From: Tolumonas osonensis
GTDB taxonomy: Bacteria; Pseudomonadota; Gammaproteobacteria; Enterobacterales; Aeromonadaceae
Direction of reading: 5' to 3'
DNA: 64,000 nt
NCBI RefSeq assembly: GCF_014202415.1
Contig: NZ_JACHGR010000005.1
Span: 186,001-250,000, forward strand
Part shown: one piece after another, positions 47,149 through 58,273 of the stretch
Numbering within the stretch: position 1 is the stretch's first letter
Layout of the letters: each line of letters begins with the position of its first letter
The notes under the pieces: generated by a model
What the model saw: only the letters and a program-made list of their open reading frames with translations
Told to the model about the DNA's origin: nothing
Database searches by the model: none
Translations under genes and position numbers: made by a program

Positions 47149-47327
47149 CCCGTCATACCGGGTCTCAACCTGCCTGATGCTGGCTACCGGCATTAGTGCA
47201 GGTTAAATATCATACTATTTTTGTCAAGTTTTCCCTCCCGTAACACATCAAACATATATACTTAATACATCAATGTAATGATGTTGATTCCTGTCAATGG
47301 TAACCTCTCTTTACTGAGGTGAACGCT

Positions 47328-48275
47328 ATGTCAAAATACAGATCAGCCTTACCGCAATTAGCGGGTGATCTATACCTCACCGATGGCGGGCTTGAAACAA
47401 CGCTGATATTTCATCATGGCCTCGAACTCCCGGATTTTGCAGCGTTCCACCTGCTGACCAGTCCGGCCGGGACAGAAACTCTCCGCAACTATTTCCGCGC
47501 TTATGCCAAACTGGCACATGAGTTAAAAACGGGTTTTATATTTGAAAGTGCAACCTGGCGGGCCAACCGGGATTGGGCCTATCCACTCGGTTATAACCGG
47601 GCAACCTTAGCGGCCGTGAATCATATGGCCATCACCATCATGGATGAAATCCGCCAGGAATACGAATCTGAACATTCGCCGATGATTCTTAGCGGTTGTA
47701 TTGGCCCCCGGGGAGATGGTTATCTTCCGACCAGTGTGATGTCAGTGCAGGACGCACAAGACTATCATCAGGAACAGATCGACACCTTTGCCCGCACTCA
47801 GGCAGACATGGTTTGTGCGTTAACCATGAATTACCCCGATGAAGCATCCGGTATTGTGCTGGCCGCCAGACAGGCCGAATTACCTGTCGCAATCTCTTTT
47901 ACGCTGGAAACAGACGGTAATCTGCCGGATGGACAGACATTGGCAGTGGCAATTAACCGGGTCGATGACATAACAGCCGGTTATGCCAGTTATTTTATGA
48001 TCAATTGTGCTCATCCAACCCATTTTGAACATCTTTTTGCGGGCAATGATAAAAGCCTCATCCGGGTTCGCGGCGTCCGGGCCAATGCCTCATGTAAAAG
48101 TCATGCCGAATTAAACGACTCGGCTGAACTGGATATGGGAAATCCGGAAGAACTGGGAGAGCAATATGCAGCTCTCAAAAAACAACTCCCCAGCCTGAAC
48201 ATACTGGGAGGATGTTGCGGAACCGATCATCAGCATGTGGCTGAAATAGCCAAAGCCTGTTTACCGCTGTTTTAA
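47328..48275 (+). CDS. Homocysteine S-methyltransferase
   Basis: A 315-residue zinc enzyme that transfers methyl from S-methylmethionine (or SAM) to homocysteine. The zinc cysteines lie in MINCAHPTHFEHL and the GGCCGTD motif near the C-terminus, and the N-terminal LTDGGLETTLIF is typical. The start at 47328 follows GAGG by 8 bases; an in-frame GTG at 47319 is less likely. No S-methylmethionine permease is adjacent, unlike E. coli mmuPM. It probably shares a transcript with the acetyltransferase gene 44 bases downstream. Confidence 0.9.
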   Translation: MSKYRSALPQLAGDLYLTDGGLETTLIFHHGLELPDFAAFHLLTSPAGTETLRNYFRAYAKLAHELKTGFIFESATWRANRDWAYPLGYNRATLAAVNHMAITIMDEIRQEYESEHSPMILSGCIGPRGDGYLPTSVMSVQDAQDYHQEQIDTFARTQADMVCALTMNYPDEASGIVLAARQAELPVAISFTLETDGNLPDGQTLAVAINRVDDITAGYASYFMINCAHPTHFEHLFAGNDKSLIRVRGVRANASCKSHAELNDSAELDMGNPEELGEQYAALKKQLPSLNILGGCCGTDHQHVAEIAKACLPLF

Positions 48276-48319
48276 ATACAAAGAGTGGGCAATATCCGGC
48301 ATTAAAATCAGTTAACAGG

Positions 48320-48913
48320 ATGAAAATAATGAACATCAGAGATGCAACCAGAGACGATGCCAAAGCGCTGGCTTATCTGATCAATCTGGCTGGCGAAGGC
48401 ATACCGGAGTATTTCTGGAAAACAATGGCTGCCGAAGGGGAACTGCCGCTGGCTGTCGGTGCAGAACGAGCAAGGCGTGAGGAAGGCAACTTTAGCTATA
48501 AAAATGCAAAAGTCTGCGTTGAAAATGATCAGGTCGCCGGCATGATTCTTTCCTATAAACTCCCCGCGCCCTATCTTTTGGGCAATCTTGCAGAATACCC
48601 GGAATTAGTGCATCCCTTAGTCAAGCTGGAAGCACAAGTACCCGGAAGCTGGTACATCAACGCTGTGGCAACTTTTGAAGAGTTCAGAGGTAGAGGCATT
48701 GCAACACTGCTACTCCGGCACGCGGAAGAGCAGGCGCATCAGGCAGCCTGTAATACCCTCTCGCTCATCGTCGCATCCGAAAATATTAATGCAGTAAAAC
48801 TATATGAAAAACTGGGTTTTATCAGAATCAGTACACTACCCGTCATTTTATATGAAGGTTGCATGCATGGCGGGAAGTGGATTTTAATGACAAAAAATAT
48901 AAGTACTATTTAG
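48320..48913 (+). CDS. GNAT-family N-acetyltransferase
   Basis: A 197-residue acyl-CoA-dependent transferase with the motif A sequence FRGRGIATLLLRHAEEQA and a C-terminal NAVKLYEKLGF segment. The ATG at 48329 (MNIRDATRDD) is a possible later start. The substrate is unknown. Its end overlaps the convergent TerC-family gene by four bases. Confidence 0.88.
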   Translation: MKIMNIRDATRDDAKALAYLINLAGEGIPEYFWKTMAAEGELPLAVGAERARREEGNFSYKNAKVCVENDQVAGMILSYKLPAPYLLGNLAEYPELVHPLVKLEAQVPGSWYINAVATFEEFRGRGIATLLLRHAEEQAHQAACNTLSLIVASENINAVKLYEKLGFIRISTLPVILYEGCMHGGKWILMTKNISTI

Positions 48914-49863
48914 TTATCCTTATGCCGACGGTTATGCACAATACTGGCAATCACACTGATAGCCAGAATCACAGCTACTACTCCCAGCGATAGCATTATT
49001 GGAATTTTAACGATATTCATCAGTAACATTTTACAGCCAATAAATAACAGAATCGCAGCCAGCCCATATTTAAGAAAGACAAACCGGTCAGCAAAGTCTG
49101 CCAGCAGAAAATACATTGCCCGTAACCCCATGATGGCAAAGATATTTGATGTGAGAACAATAAAAGGATCAGTAGTAATCGCAAAGATAGCCGGAATACT
49201 GTCAACAGCGAAAATAAGATCACTAATTTCAACGAGTAACAGCACTAAAAACAAAGGTGTTACATAACGAACCCCTTTCTGAATCACAATGAATTTTTCA
49301 TCATGTAACTTGTGAGTTATATTCAAATGATGCCGAAGCCATAATATCAGCGGATTATTGGCCCAATCCGGTTCTTTATCGGCAGCCCAGATCATCTTGA
49401 TCGCTGTCATCACCAGAAATCCGCCGAAAACATACAGGATCCAGTGAAACTGTGATATCAGCCAGGTACCGGCAAATATCATCCCGGTACGCATCACAAT
49501 GGCACCAAGAACACCGAATAACAGTACCCGTCGTTGTAATTCGGCCGGAATAGAAAAATATTTAAACAACATCAGCCAGACAAAGAAATTATCAATTGCC
49601 AGTGCTTTTTCAATCAGATAGCCGGTGAAAAACTCAAGTGCTTTCTCATTAGCCAGTTCCCGTCCGGCATGGATATCAAGATATACCCAGATAGCGGTAT
49701 TAAAGATGCAAGCAACAACAATCCAGATCACCGACCAGATTGCGGCCTCTTTGAAAGAAACCCGGTGCTGTTTGCCACCACCAACAAACAGATCGATAAA
49801 AAAGATGAAGATAACCAGTACCGCGAAACCACTCCACATCCACCAGACATTAAGTAGTTCCAT
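48910..49863 (-). CDS. TerC/Alx-family membrane protein
   Basis: A 317-residue membrane protein with about nine helices, the size of E. coli Alx (321). Conserved acidic membrane motifs EKALAIDNFF and EISDLIFAVDSIPA, assumed to bind metal, are intact. Family members are linked to manganese export and tellurite resistance. Upstream bases to 50088 were read for a yybP-ykoY manganese riboswitch and no convincing match was seen. Confidence 0.9.
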   Translation of the reverse strand: MELLNVWWMWSGFAVLVIFIFFIDLFVGGGKQHRVSFKEAAIWSVIWIVVACIFNTAIWVYLDIHAGRELANEKALEFFTGYLIEKALAIDNFFVWLMLFKYFSIPAELQRRVLLFGVLGAIVMRTGMIFAGTWLISQFHWILYVFGGFLVMTAIKMIWAADKEPDWANNPLILWLRHHLNITHKLHDEKFIVIQKGVRYVTPLFLVLLLVEISDLIFAVDSIPAIFAITTDPFIVLTSNIFAIMGLRAMYFLLADFADRFVFLKYGLAAILLFIGCKMLLMNIVKIPIMLSLGVVAVILAISVIASIVHNRRHKDN

Positions 49864-50088
49864 ACCGGAAACTCCTTAACAGCCTTCTATCCGACCGGGT
49901 ACATACACTGGGATAAAAGACCGTCAGTATTAAGTCACGCCGCTTGTTAAAATAAGGTTAATAGCTGATAAAAGGTTGTGCAACCGGAGATGAAGGGGAC
50001 TTTGTATCAATAAACCCTACTTTAAGTATTGTTAATAAATTGCCGTTATATATGCTAGCCGAATGTATCTGTAGTGGAGCTCCATTAG

Positions 50089-51288
50089 TTGCATATCGTT
50101 TTCGATGCTCAGACCATGCTCTTCATGGATGTTGTTTTAGGGTTTTGCCTTTCCATCGCTTTAAGTTTCAGCATCCACGACCGTTTTGTTTGCCCCGGAG
50201 CCAAGGCTTGGGTTACAGCATTATTCTCATCCACAGCTGGGCTCCTTTTCTTGTGGCTGCGCCTTTTCGTCCCGCTATGGATTAGTGTGGCATTCGGCAA
50301 TGGACTGATACTGATTGCTCATGCACTGCTCTGGCTGGGATTCAGACAATATACAAATCGACATACACCTAAAGATAATCTGGTGCTACTTACCCCCGTT
50401 GTGGTTTCGATGGTTTTACTATGGCTGACAAATATAGACCCTAATAACATCACATTAAGAAGCAATATTGCCGCTTACACCCTGATATGCCTCATCATCA
50501 TGACGATATTCGAGGCATTGAAAAATAGAAAGGTCATTGAAACCGGTCGTCTTCTGTGTGCCATATCGCTCTCTTTCACCATCGCCTGTACCTTATTCAG
50601 AGCCTTAACCATCCAGAAATTTGCAGGAAATGTCAGTCTTTTTGAAAACAATCTGAACTCCCTGATTCTCATGGTTTCCTCAGGTATTTCTCTGGTGGGC
50701 ACAGGTATTAGTGTGATGCTGATATCTTCCCAATGGTTACAGCAACGTCTATACATGCATGCCACTTATGACGCATTAACCGGATTGTATAATCGTTATG
50801 CATTGACTGAGTTAAGTGAAACAGGCTCAATCACCAAAAATGCATCATCCCGATGGAGCATTGCGATAATAGATATTGACCATTTCAAAAGAGTAAATGA
50901 TCAATACGGCCACCCTGCTGGCGATGATGTTTTACGTGAAATTGCCAGCATTCTGAAAGCACATGTCCGGCATAGAGATATCGTGACTCGCTATGGCGGA
51001 GAAGAGTTCGTGGTTGTTTTAATCGATTGTGATTTACAGCAGACCCGAAACTGGGCTGAGCGGATCAGAGCACAAATCGAATCCCGGGAGATTCGAATCC
51101 AGGGGCACTCTATTCATGTGACCGTAAGCATCGGTATCGCTACATCATCAGATTCAGAATTAGATCCTGCCATCAATGCTGCAGATAGTGCTCTTTACCT
51201 GGCAAAGCGCTCAGGTCGAAATCAGGTTCATGTTTGTACCGAGGAGTCATGCGTGGGAATGAATGGGTCAATATCACTTAAAAACTGA
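50089..51288 (+). CDS. Membrane-bound diguanylate cyclase
   Basis: A 399-residue protein with about six N-terminal membrane helices (residues 10-210) and a C-terminal GGDEF domain that makes cyclic di-GMP. The active-site loop is GGEEF, so activity is expected, and an inhibitory I-site RHRD lies exactly five residues before it. The TTG at 50089 follows GGAG by 9 bases; the first ATG is at 50116 with no RBS, so the TTG start is preferred. The signal sensed by the membrane part is unknown. Confidence 0.9.
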   Translation: MHIVFDAQTMLFMDVVLGFCLSIALSFSIHDRFVCPGAKAWVTALFSSTAGLLFLWLRLFVPLWISVAFGNGLILIAHALLWLGFRQYTNRHTPKDNLVLLTPVVVSMVLLWLTNIDPNNITLRSNIAAYTLICLIIMTIFEALKNRKVIETGRLLCAISLSFTIACTLFRALTIQKFAGNVSLFENNLNSLILMVSSGISLVGTGISVMLISSQWLQQRLYMHATYDALTGLYNRYALTELSETGSITKNASSRWSIAIIDIDHFKRVNDQYGHPAGDDVLREIASILKAHVRHRDIVTRYGGEEFVVVLIDCDLQQTRNWAERIRAQIESREIRIQGHSIHVTVSIGIATSSDSELDPAINAADSALYLAKRSGRNQVHVCTEESCVGMNGSISLKN

Positions 51289-51297
51289 TGATTTCAA

Positions 51298-51373
51298 TGG
51301 TGCCGGCAATAGGAATCGAACCTACGACCTTCGCATTACGGGTGCGCTGCTCTACCAACTGAGCTATACCGGC
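51298..51373 (-). tRNA. tRNA-Thr(CGT)
   Basis: A 76-base tRNA with encoded CCA. Acceptor GCCGGTA pairs with TGCCGGC, and the T-arm GGTTCGATTCC is normal. The anticodon loop reads CCCGTAA, which places CGT at 34-36 but gives C, not the near-universal U, at position 33. The rest closely matches E. coli thrW, whose loop is TTCGTAA. Confidence 0.9.
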
Positions 51374-51537
51374 ATTTGAGTCTTCTGACTTAATTTATTT
51401 TGCTACTGTTTATTAGCATTTCCAACTATTTTATCTGCAAAACTGATTCATAATTATAGAGTTAGAATCAAAAAATATACGGGCGATCACGTAAATAGCT
51501 CAAAATCTGCAGTTGCAAGCGTAAATCTGTTTGCATG

Positions 51538-51555
51538 CTGATTTATGAAAATCAG
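51538..51555. promoter_or_regulatory. Inverted repeat upstream of the aldehyde reductase
   Basis: CTGATTT-N4-AAATCAG is a perfect 7-bp inverted repeat 70 bases before the start codon. It could be an operator; no regulator gene lies adjacent except cysB downstream. Confidence 0.3.
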
Positions 51556-51624
51556 GTGATCTTAAGCTGTTAATGTTACTGTATATACCGGATATAAATT
51601 TATACACATTTATCGAGGGACCAT

Positions 51625-52857
51625 ATGCTGAATTTTGAATATCAGAATCCAACCAAAATTCTCTTTGGAAAAGGACAAATTGAAAAAATTGGCCAGGAAA
51701 TCCCTTCTGATGCCCGCATCCTGATCGTTTATGGCGGGGGAAGTGTTATTGCCAACGGGACCATGGACATGGTCAGAAAAGCGTTAGCCGGCCGGAACAT
51801 CTCGGAGTTTGGAGGTATCGAACCCAATCCGGATTACGACACGCTGATGCGGGCGGTGGAGCTGGTAAAAAAGGCGCGGATCAACTATCTGCTGGCCGTG
51901 GGCGGCGGTTCTGTCATTGACGGCACAAAATTCATTTCCGCAGCCTCTTGCTGGGAATTGGGCGACCCATGGGAAATACTGCGCCATCAGGGAAAAGGTA
52001 TCCGTACCGTGATTCCTTTCGGATGCGTTTTAACACTGCCGGCCACCGGTTCAGAAATGAACCATCATGCGGTCATCAGTCGTAAAACCCGCCAGATCAC
52101 GTTGCCATCAGCCAGCGGCAGCTCGGAAGGTTCTGGTGTCGTGTCGATTCACAGCCGCGTGGATAATGAAAAGCTCGCCTTCTCAAGCGAGAAAGTATTC
52201 CCGCAATTTGCAGTGCTGGATCCGGTTGTCACATTCACTTTACCTAAGGTTCAGATTGCAAATGGCATAACAGATGCGTTTTGTCATGTCATGGAACAAT
52301 ATTTGACCTATCCGGTTCATGCGAACCTGCAAGACAGATTCGCCGAAAGCATTCTGCTGACATTACTGGACGATGGGGTCAAAAGTTACCGACAGCCGGA
52401 GAACTATGACAGCAGAGCCAATCTGATGTGGTGTGCCACGATGGCATTAAATGGTCTGATCGGCGCAGGCGTTCCGCAGGACTGGAGTACACATGCCATT
52501 GGTCATGAGCTGACCGCCCTGTTTGGTCTGGCACATGCACAGACATTAGCCATCGTACTGCCGGCAACCATGCATGTCCGCCGGCATGAGAAAAAAGAGA
52601 AATTGTTGCAGTATGCTGATCGTGTCTGGGGTATCCGGGGAGAAAATCCGGATGAAGTTATTCAGCAGGCCATCAGTAAAACGGTCGCGTTTTTCGAGTC
52701 CATCGGCCTGCACTCCAAGCTTTCTGCCTACAATATCAGCGCAGACCAGCTCTCCGAGGTTTCTGCCAAGTTACTGAAACATGGCATGACCGGTATCGGT
52801 GAACATAGCTCGGTCACGTTGGAAGTTTGTGAGGAAATTCTGAACACCGCGCTGTAA
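51625..52857 (+). CDS. NADPH-dependent aldehyde reductase, YqhD-like
   Basis: A 410-residue iron/zinc alcohol dehydrogenase-fold enzyme close to E. coli YqhD, which reduces toxic short aldehydes. Conserved blocks include LAVGGGSVIDGTKFI, LTLPATGSEMN, the metal-ligand region DAFCHVMEQY and HAIGHELTALFGLAHAQ. It is 23 residues longer than YqhD (387). The extra segment sits after VISRKT (about residues 154-178, rich in Ser and Gly) before KLAFSS, where YqhD has a short loop. Neighbouring genes do not include a YqhC-type regulator. Confidence 0.9.
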   Translation: MLNFEYQNPTKILFGKGQIEKIGQEIPSDARILIVYGGGSVIANGTMDMVRKALAGRNISEFGGIEPNPDYDTLMRAVELVKKARINYLLAVGGGSVIDGTKFISAASCWELGDPWEILRHQGKGIRTVIPFGCVLTLPATGSEMNHHAVISRKTRQITLPSASGSSEGSGVVSIHSRVDNEKLAFSSEKVFPQFAVLDPVVTFTLPKVQIANGITDAFCHVMEQYLTYPVHANLQDRFAESILLTLLDDGVKSYRQPENYDSRANLMWCATMALNGLIGAGVPQDWSTHAIGHELTALFGLAHAQTLAIVLPATMHVRRHEKKEKLLQYADRVWGIRGENPDEVIQQAISKTVAFFESIGLHSKLSAYNISADQLSEVSAKLLKHGMTGIGEHSSVTLEVCEEILNTAL

Positions 52858-52907
52858 TGACGCTTCGCTCCGGAATGATGCTGAACAAACGTCACTCCGG
52901 AGTGCAG

Positions 52908-53933
<1,026 letters not shown>

Positions 53934-53942
53934 CAATCAGAC

Positions 53943-54212
53943 TTATTTTTCAGCGACATATTCAGCTGGGCTGATTTGGCCGATTTCAGGTGCGATCTTG
54001 TCCGATAATAGCCATAAAGTGAATTTATGCAGCTGTTCCTGGTGAGCCAGAGCCACCAGAAAAGCGCCGCCAACTTCACGATAACCTAATTCATAGTTTT
54101 TCAGTGTAGTTGGTGGTACGCCCAGCAGCTCCGCAAATTTCGGACGGCTGAGCCCCATAGTTTCACGAATATGACGAATTTTCTGACCAACAGACACAGG
54201 AGCGAGACTCAT
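53943..54212 (-). CDS. Small XRE-type DNA-binding protein
   Basis: An 89-residue protein with a Cro/C1-type helix-turn-helix: GQKIRHIRETMGLSRPKFAELLGV and TTLKNYELG at residues about 8-45. The start at 54212 has GAGGAA close upstream; GTG 54224 is possible. The C-terminal 40 residues (TLWLLSDKIAPEIGQ) may form a dimerisation helix. It is monocistronic, with its own terminator. The regulatory targets are unknown. Confidence 0.8.
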   Translation of the reverse strand: MSLAPVSVGQKIRHIRETMGLSRPKFAELLGVPPTTLKNYELGYREVGGAFLVALAHQEQLHKFTLWLLSDKIAPEIGQISPAEYVAEK

Positions 54213-54224
54213 ATATTTCCTCAC

Positions 54225-54532
54225 GCATTTGCGAATTTCACTGTTACCAATAACGATCTAGTTTGGTGTTAAACAGCTTTATCCGGCTCCTTTTTATTAT
54301 ACTTTTATTATAGTCTGTATTTCTGCGATGCAAGAAAAGAGGCTCATATTAATCACTAAATAATGTTGCGTAAATAGTTGTTCTCATCGGAACTGCTAAG
54401 TTCCGTAAGAAAAAGTGTGGAGTGCGTAACATTTCAGCGAACGGTGAACCTCATCTTGCATAATTCGTAAGCTGATACATAATGAAAGATATAACAAACG
54501 TGGATTCTTCTGAGCATAGTCTGGAGACAATC
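54225..54532. other. Intergenic region before the OmpA-like gene
   Basis: A 308-base, AT-rich divergent region. A loose sigma-70-like pair, TTGCAT at 54456 and CATAAT at 54478 with a 16-base spacer, could drive the porin gene. No operator or RNA gene was recognised. Confidence 0.35.
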
Positions 54533-55552
54533 ATGAAAAAAGCAGTGGTTTTATCAGTAATTGCAGGTTTTGTTGCTTCTGCAATGTCAGTTTCAGCATC
54601 TGCAAATGACGCCGAAGGCGCATTCCTGGGTGCTGGTTTCGGTGGTAACAATTACTCGGAACTGGGTGATGTGGGTACAGCAGATAAAAGCAGCACTCCT
54701 GCCGCTCACGTATTCGGTGGTTACACCTTCAATGAATACATCGGTGCAGAAGCTGGCTATAACTGGCTGGGCAACGGCCGTGTAGACGGTGAGCGTTTCA
54801 AAGCTCACGGCGCCAACGTATCTTTACTGCCACGCTACCCACTGACAGAAGATCTGTCTCTGCTGGGTGAGTTGGGTGTGATGCGCTGGAATGTCGCCAA
54901 CGAAGGAACTGATGTCAGCGATTTCGGCGTTTCTCCAATTTTCGGTATTGGTCTGGCTTACCGCGTATCTGACCCGGTAGATTTACAGGTTCGTTACCGT
55001 CACATTGATGGTATCGGTGATGCAAAAACCGGTGAATCTGATAGCGAAAGCCTTGGCCTGGATGTTGTTTACTATCCAACCCGTACCAGCGCTCCAGCAC
55101 CAGTTGTAACTCCGGCTCCGGAACCAGCTCCGGCACCACAACCAGTTGAAGAAACCAAAACCTTCACCCTGACTTCAGACGTACTGTTTGATTTCGGTAA
55201 AGCAACTCTGAAACCAGCGGGTGTAACCGCGCTGTCTCAGCTGTACAACCAAGTCCAGACCCTGGAAATGGACGACAAAAACATTGTTGTTTACGGTTAT
55301 ACTGACCGCATCGGTTCTGACGGTTACAACCTGAAGCTGTCTCAGGAACGTGCTAAAACTGTTTCTGATTTCCTGACATCTAAAGGTGTGTCTGCTACCC
55401 GTATCACCGCGGTAGGTCGTGGCGAAGCAGATCCAGTAAGCCCGGCTAGCTGCAATGCGATCAAAGCCAAGAAAGAGCTGATTGTTTGCCTGGCACCTGA
55501 CCGTCGTGTAAACATCGAAGTTAAAGGCACTAAGAAAGTTACTGTTAAATAA
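54533..55552 (+). CDS. ompA: OmpA-like outer-membrane protein
   Basis: A 339-residue porin of the OmpA family. It has a signal peptide (MKKAVVLSVIAGFVASAMSV, cut near SASA|ND), an eight-stranded barrel domain of about 180 residues, a Pro/Ala hinge (APAPVVTPAPEPAPAPQP) and a C-terminal peptidoglycan-binding OmpA domain with VYGYTDRIGSDGYNLKLSQERA. A paired cysteine (PASCN ... IVCL) is typical. The start at 54533 fits GGAG six bases upstream; the frame is open further up to 54482. Confidence 0.93.
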   Translation: MKKAVVLSVIAGFVASAMSVSASANDAEGAFLGAGFGGNNYSELGDVGTADKSSTPAAHVFGGYTFNEYIGAEAGYNWLGNGRVDGERFKAHGANVSLLPRYPLTEDLSLLGELGVMRWNVANEGTDVSDFGVSPIFGIGLAYRVSDPVDLQVRYRHIDGIGDAKTGESDSESLGLDVVYYPTRTSAPAPVVTPAPEPAPAPQPVEETKTFTLTSDVLFDFGKATLKPAGVTALSQLYNQVQTLEMDDKNIVVYGYTDRIGSDGYNLKLSQERAKTVSDFLTSKGVSATRITAVGRGEADPVSPASCNAIKAKKELIVCLAPDRRVNIEVKGTKKVTVK

Positions 55553-55576
55553 TCTTTCTCAGCTATAGCCTGTACA

Positions 55577-55607
55577 CAAAACCGCACTATATGTGCGGTT
55601 TTGTTTC
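55577..55607 (+). terminator. Terminator of ompA
   Basis: Stem CAAAACCGCAC / GTGCGGTTTTG with a TATAT loop and a T-rich end, 24 bases after the stop. Confidence 0.9.
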
Positions 55608-55631
55608 ATCTGCAGTCCACTGAGGTTATAA

Positions 55632-55877
55632 ATGGAAAATAAACAACCTATCAGTAAAGAGTCCCTGCTCGAACTGGCAAACCATATCATGAAAGAGCAT
55701 GACGATTATTTAGCCGGCATGTTAGTCACTGATGTTACAGAGAAAGCGGGTGTATTGGTTTTCAAAGGTGAATATTTCCTTGACGAACAGGGTTTGCCAA
55801 CGGCCAAAACCACGGCTGTCTTTAATGTCTACAAAGGATTAGCTCACGCCCTTTCACCACAATATACGCTGGAGTAA
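55632..55877 (+). CDS. yciN: YciN family protein
   Basis: An 81-residue protein matching E. coli YciN (DUF2498): [20 protein letters not shown] and [15 protein letters not shown] are near-identical to the family. The function is unknown. GAGG precedes the ATG. yffB follows after three bases. Confidence 0.9.
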   Translation: MENKQPISKESLLELANHIMKEHDDYLAGMLVTDVTEKAGVLVFKGEYFLDEQGLPTAKTTAVFNVYKGLAHALSPQYTLE

Positions 55878-55880
55878 GCC

Positions 55881-56228
55881 GTGGCAGTGACTATTTACGG
55901 TATCAAAACCTGTGACAGCGTCAAAAAAGCACAAAACTGGCTGAAGCAAAATAACATTGCATTTGAACTGGTCGACTTTAAGCAAACACCACCAGACGAA
56001 ACACAGATATCTCAGTGGTGTCAGTCAGCCGGATGGGAAAAACTACTTAACAAACAAAGTAAAACCTTCCGGGAATTATCTTCCGAACAGAAAGTCATTG
56101 ATAATGAAGTGCAGGCGATCGCGCTGATGCAACAGTTCCCGTTGCTCATTAAACGCCCGGTTCTGGTTTCAGAAGAAAAAATCATGATCGGATTTTCTGA
56201 ATCTGCGTATAACTCATTGATAAATTAA
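55881..56228 (+). CDS. yffB: ArsC/Spx-like protein YffB
   Basis: A 115-residue thioredoxin-fold protein with the single redox cysteine in YGIKTCDSVKKAQNWL and the cis-proline segment LIKRPVLV. It begins with GTG. Family members are glutathione-dependent reductase-like; the exact role is unclear. It is next to dapE, as in E. coli. Confidence 0.9.
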   Translation: MAVTIYGIKTCDSVKKAQNWLKQNNIAFELVDFKQTPPDETQISQWCQSAGWEKLLNKQSKTFRELSSEQKVIDNEVQAIALMQQFPLLIKRPVLVSEEKIMIGFSESAYNSLIN

Positions 56229-56244
56229 TCAGAAAAATGAATAA

Positions 56245-58071
<1,827 letters not shown>

Positions 58072-58075
<4 letters not shown>

Positions 58076-58227
58076 GCCTGTGGCTGATTATTGGGATTCC
58101 GTTACTGTTTTTACTCGGGCTGTTTCTAAATGCCATCAAAGATATGAAACGGCTCGAAAAACAGTTACCAAAATATAAAGACAAAATACGGGAAGTTCCC
58201 AAAGACGACGAAGAAGAAGACAAATAA
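58072..58227 (+). CDS. ypfN: YpfN family small membrane protein
   Basis: A 51-residue protein with one N-terminal membrane helix (LWLIIGIPLLFLLGLFLNAIK) and a charged acidic tail (KDDEEEDK), as in the YpfN/UPF0370 family. Its ATGA overlaps the peptidase stop. It lies near dapE as in E. coli, with one gene inserted between. Confidence 0.88.
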
Positions 58228-58254
58228 AAAGGGGGTGGTAACACCCCCTTTTTT
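58226..58254 (+). terminator. Terminator after ypfN
   Basis: Stem AAAAAGGGGGTG / CACCCCCTTTTTT with a GTAA loop; it begins within the ypfN stop codon. It faces the convergent bamC gene and could work both ways. Confidence 0.9.
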
Positions 58255-58273
58255 CATCTGCTGGCCGGTAGAA

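Noticed and set aside
47149-47327. MetJ boxes or SAM riboswitch before the homocysteine methyltransferase
   Set aside because: No tandem AGACGTCT-like repeats or riboswitch core could be seen.
49864-50088. yybP-ykoY manganese riboswitch upstream of the Alx-like gene
   Set aside because: The region was read on the minus strand; the conserved yybP-ykoY core bases were not found.
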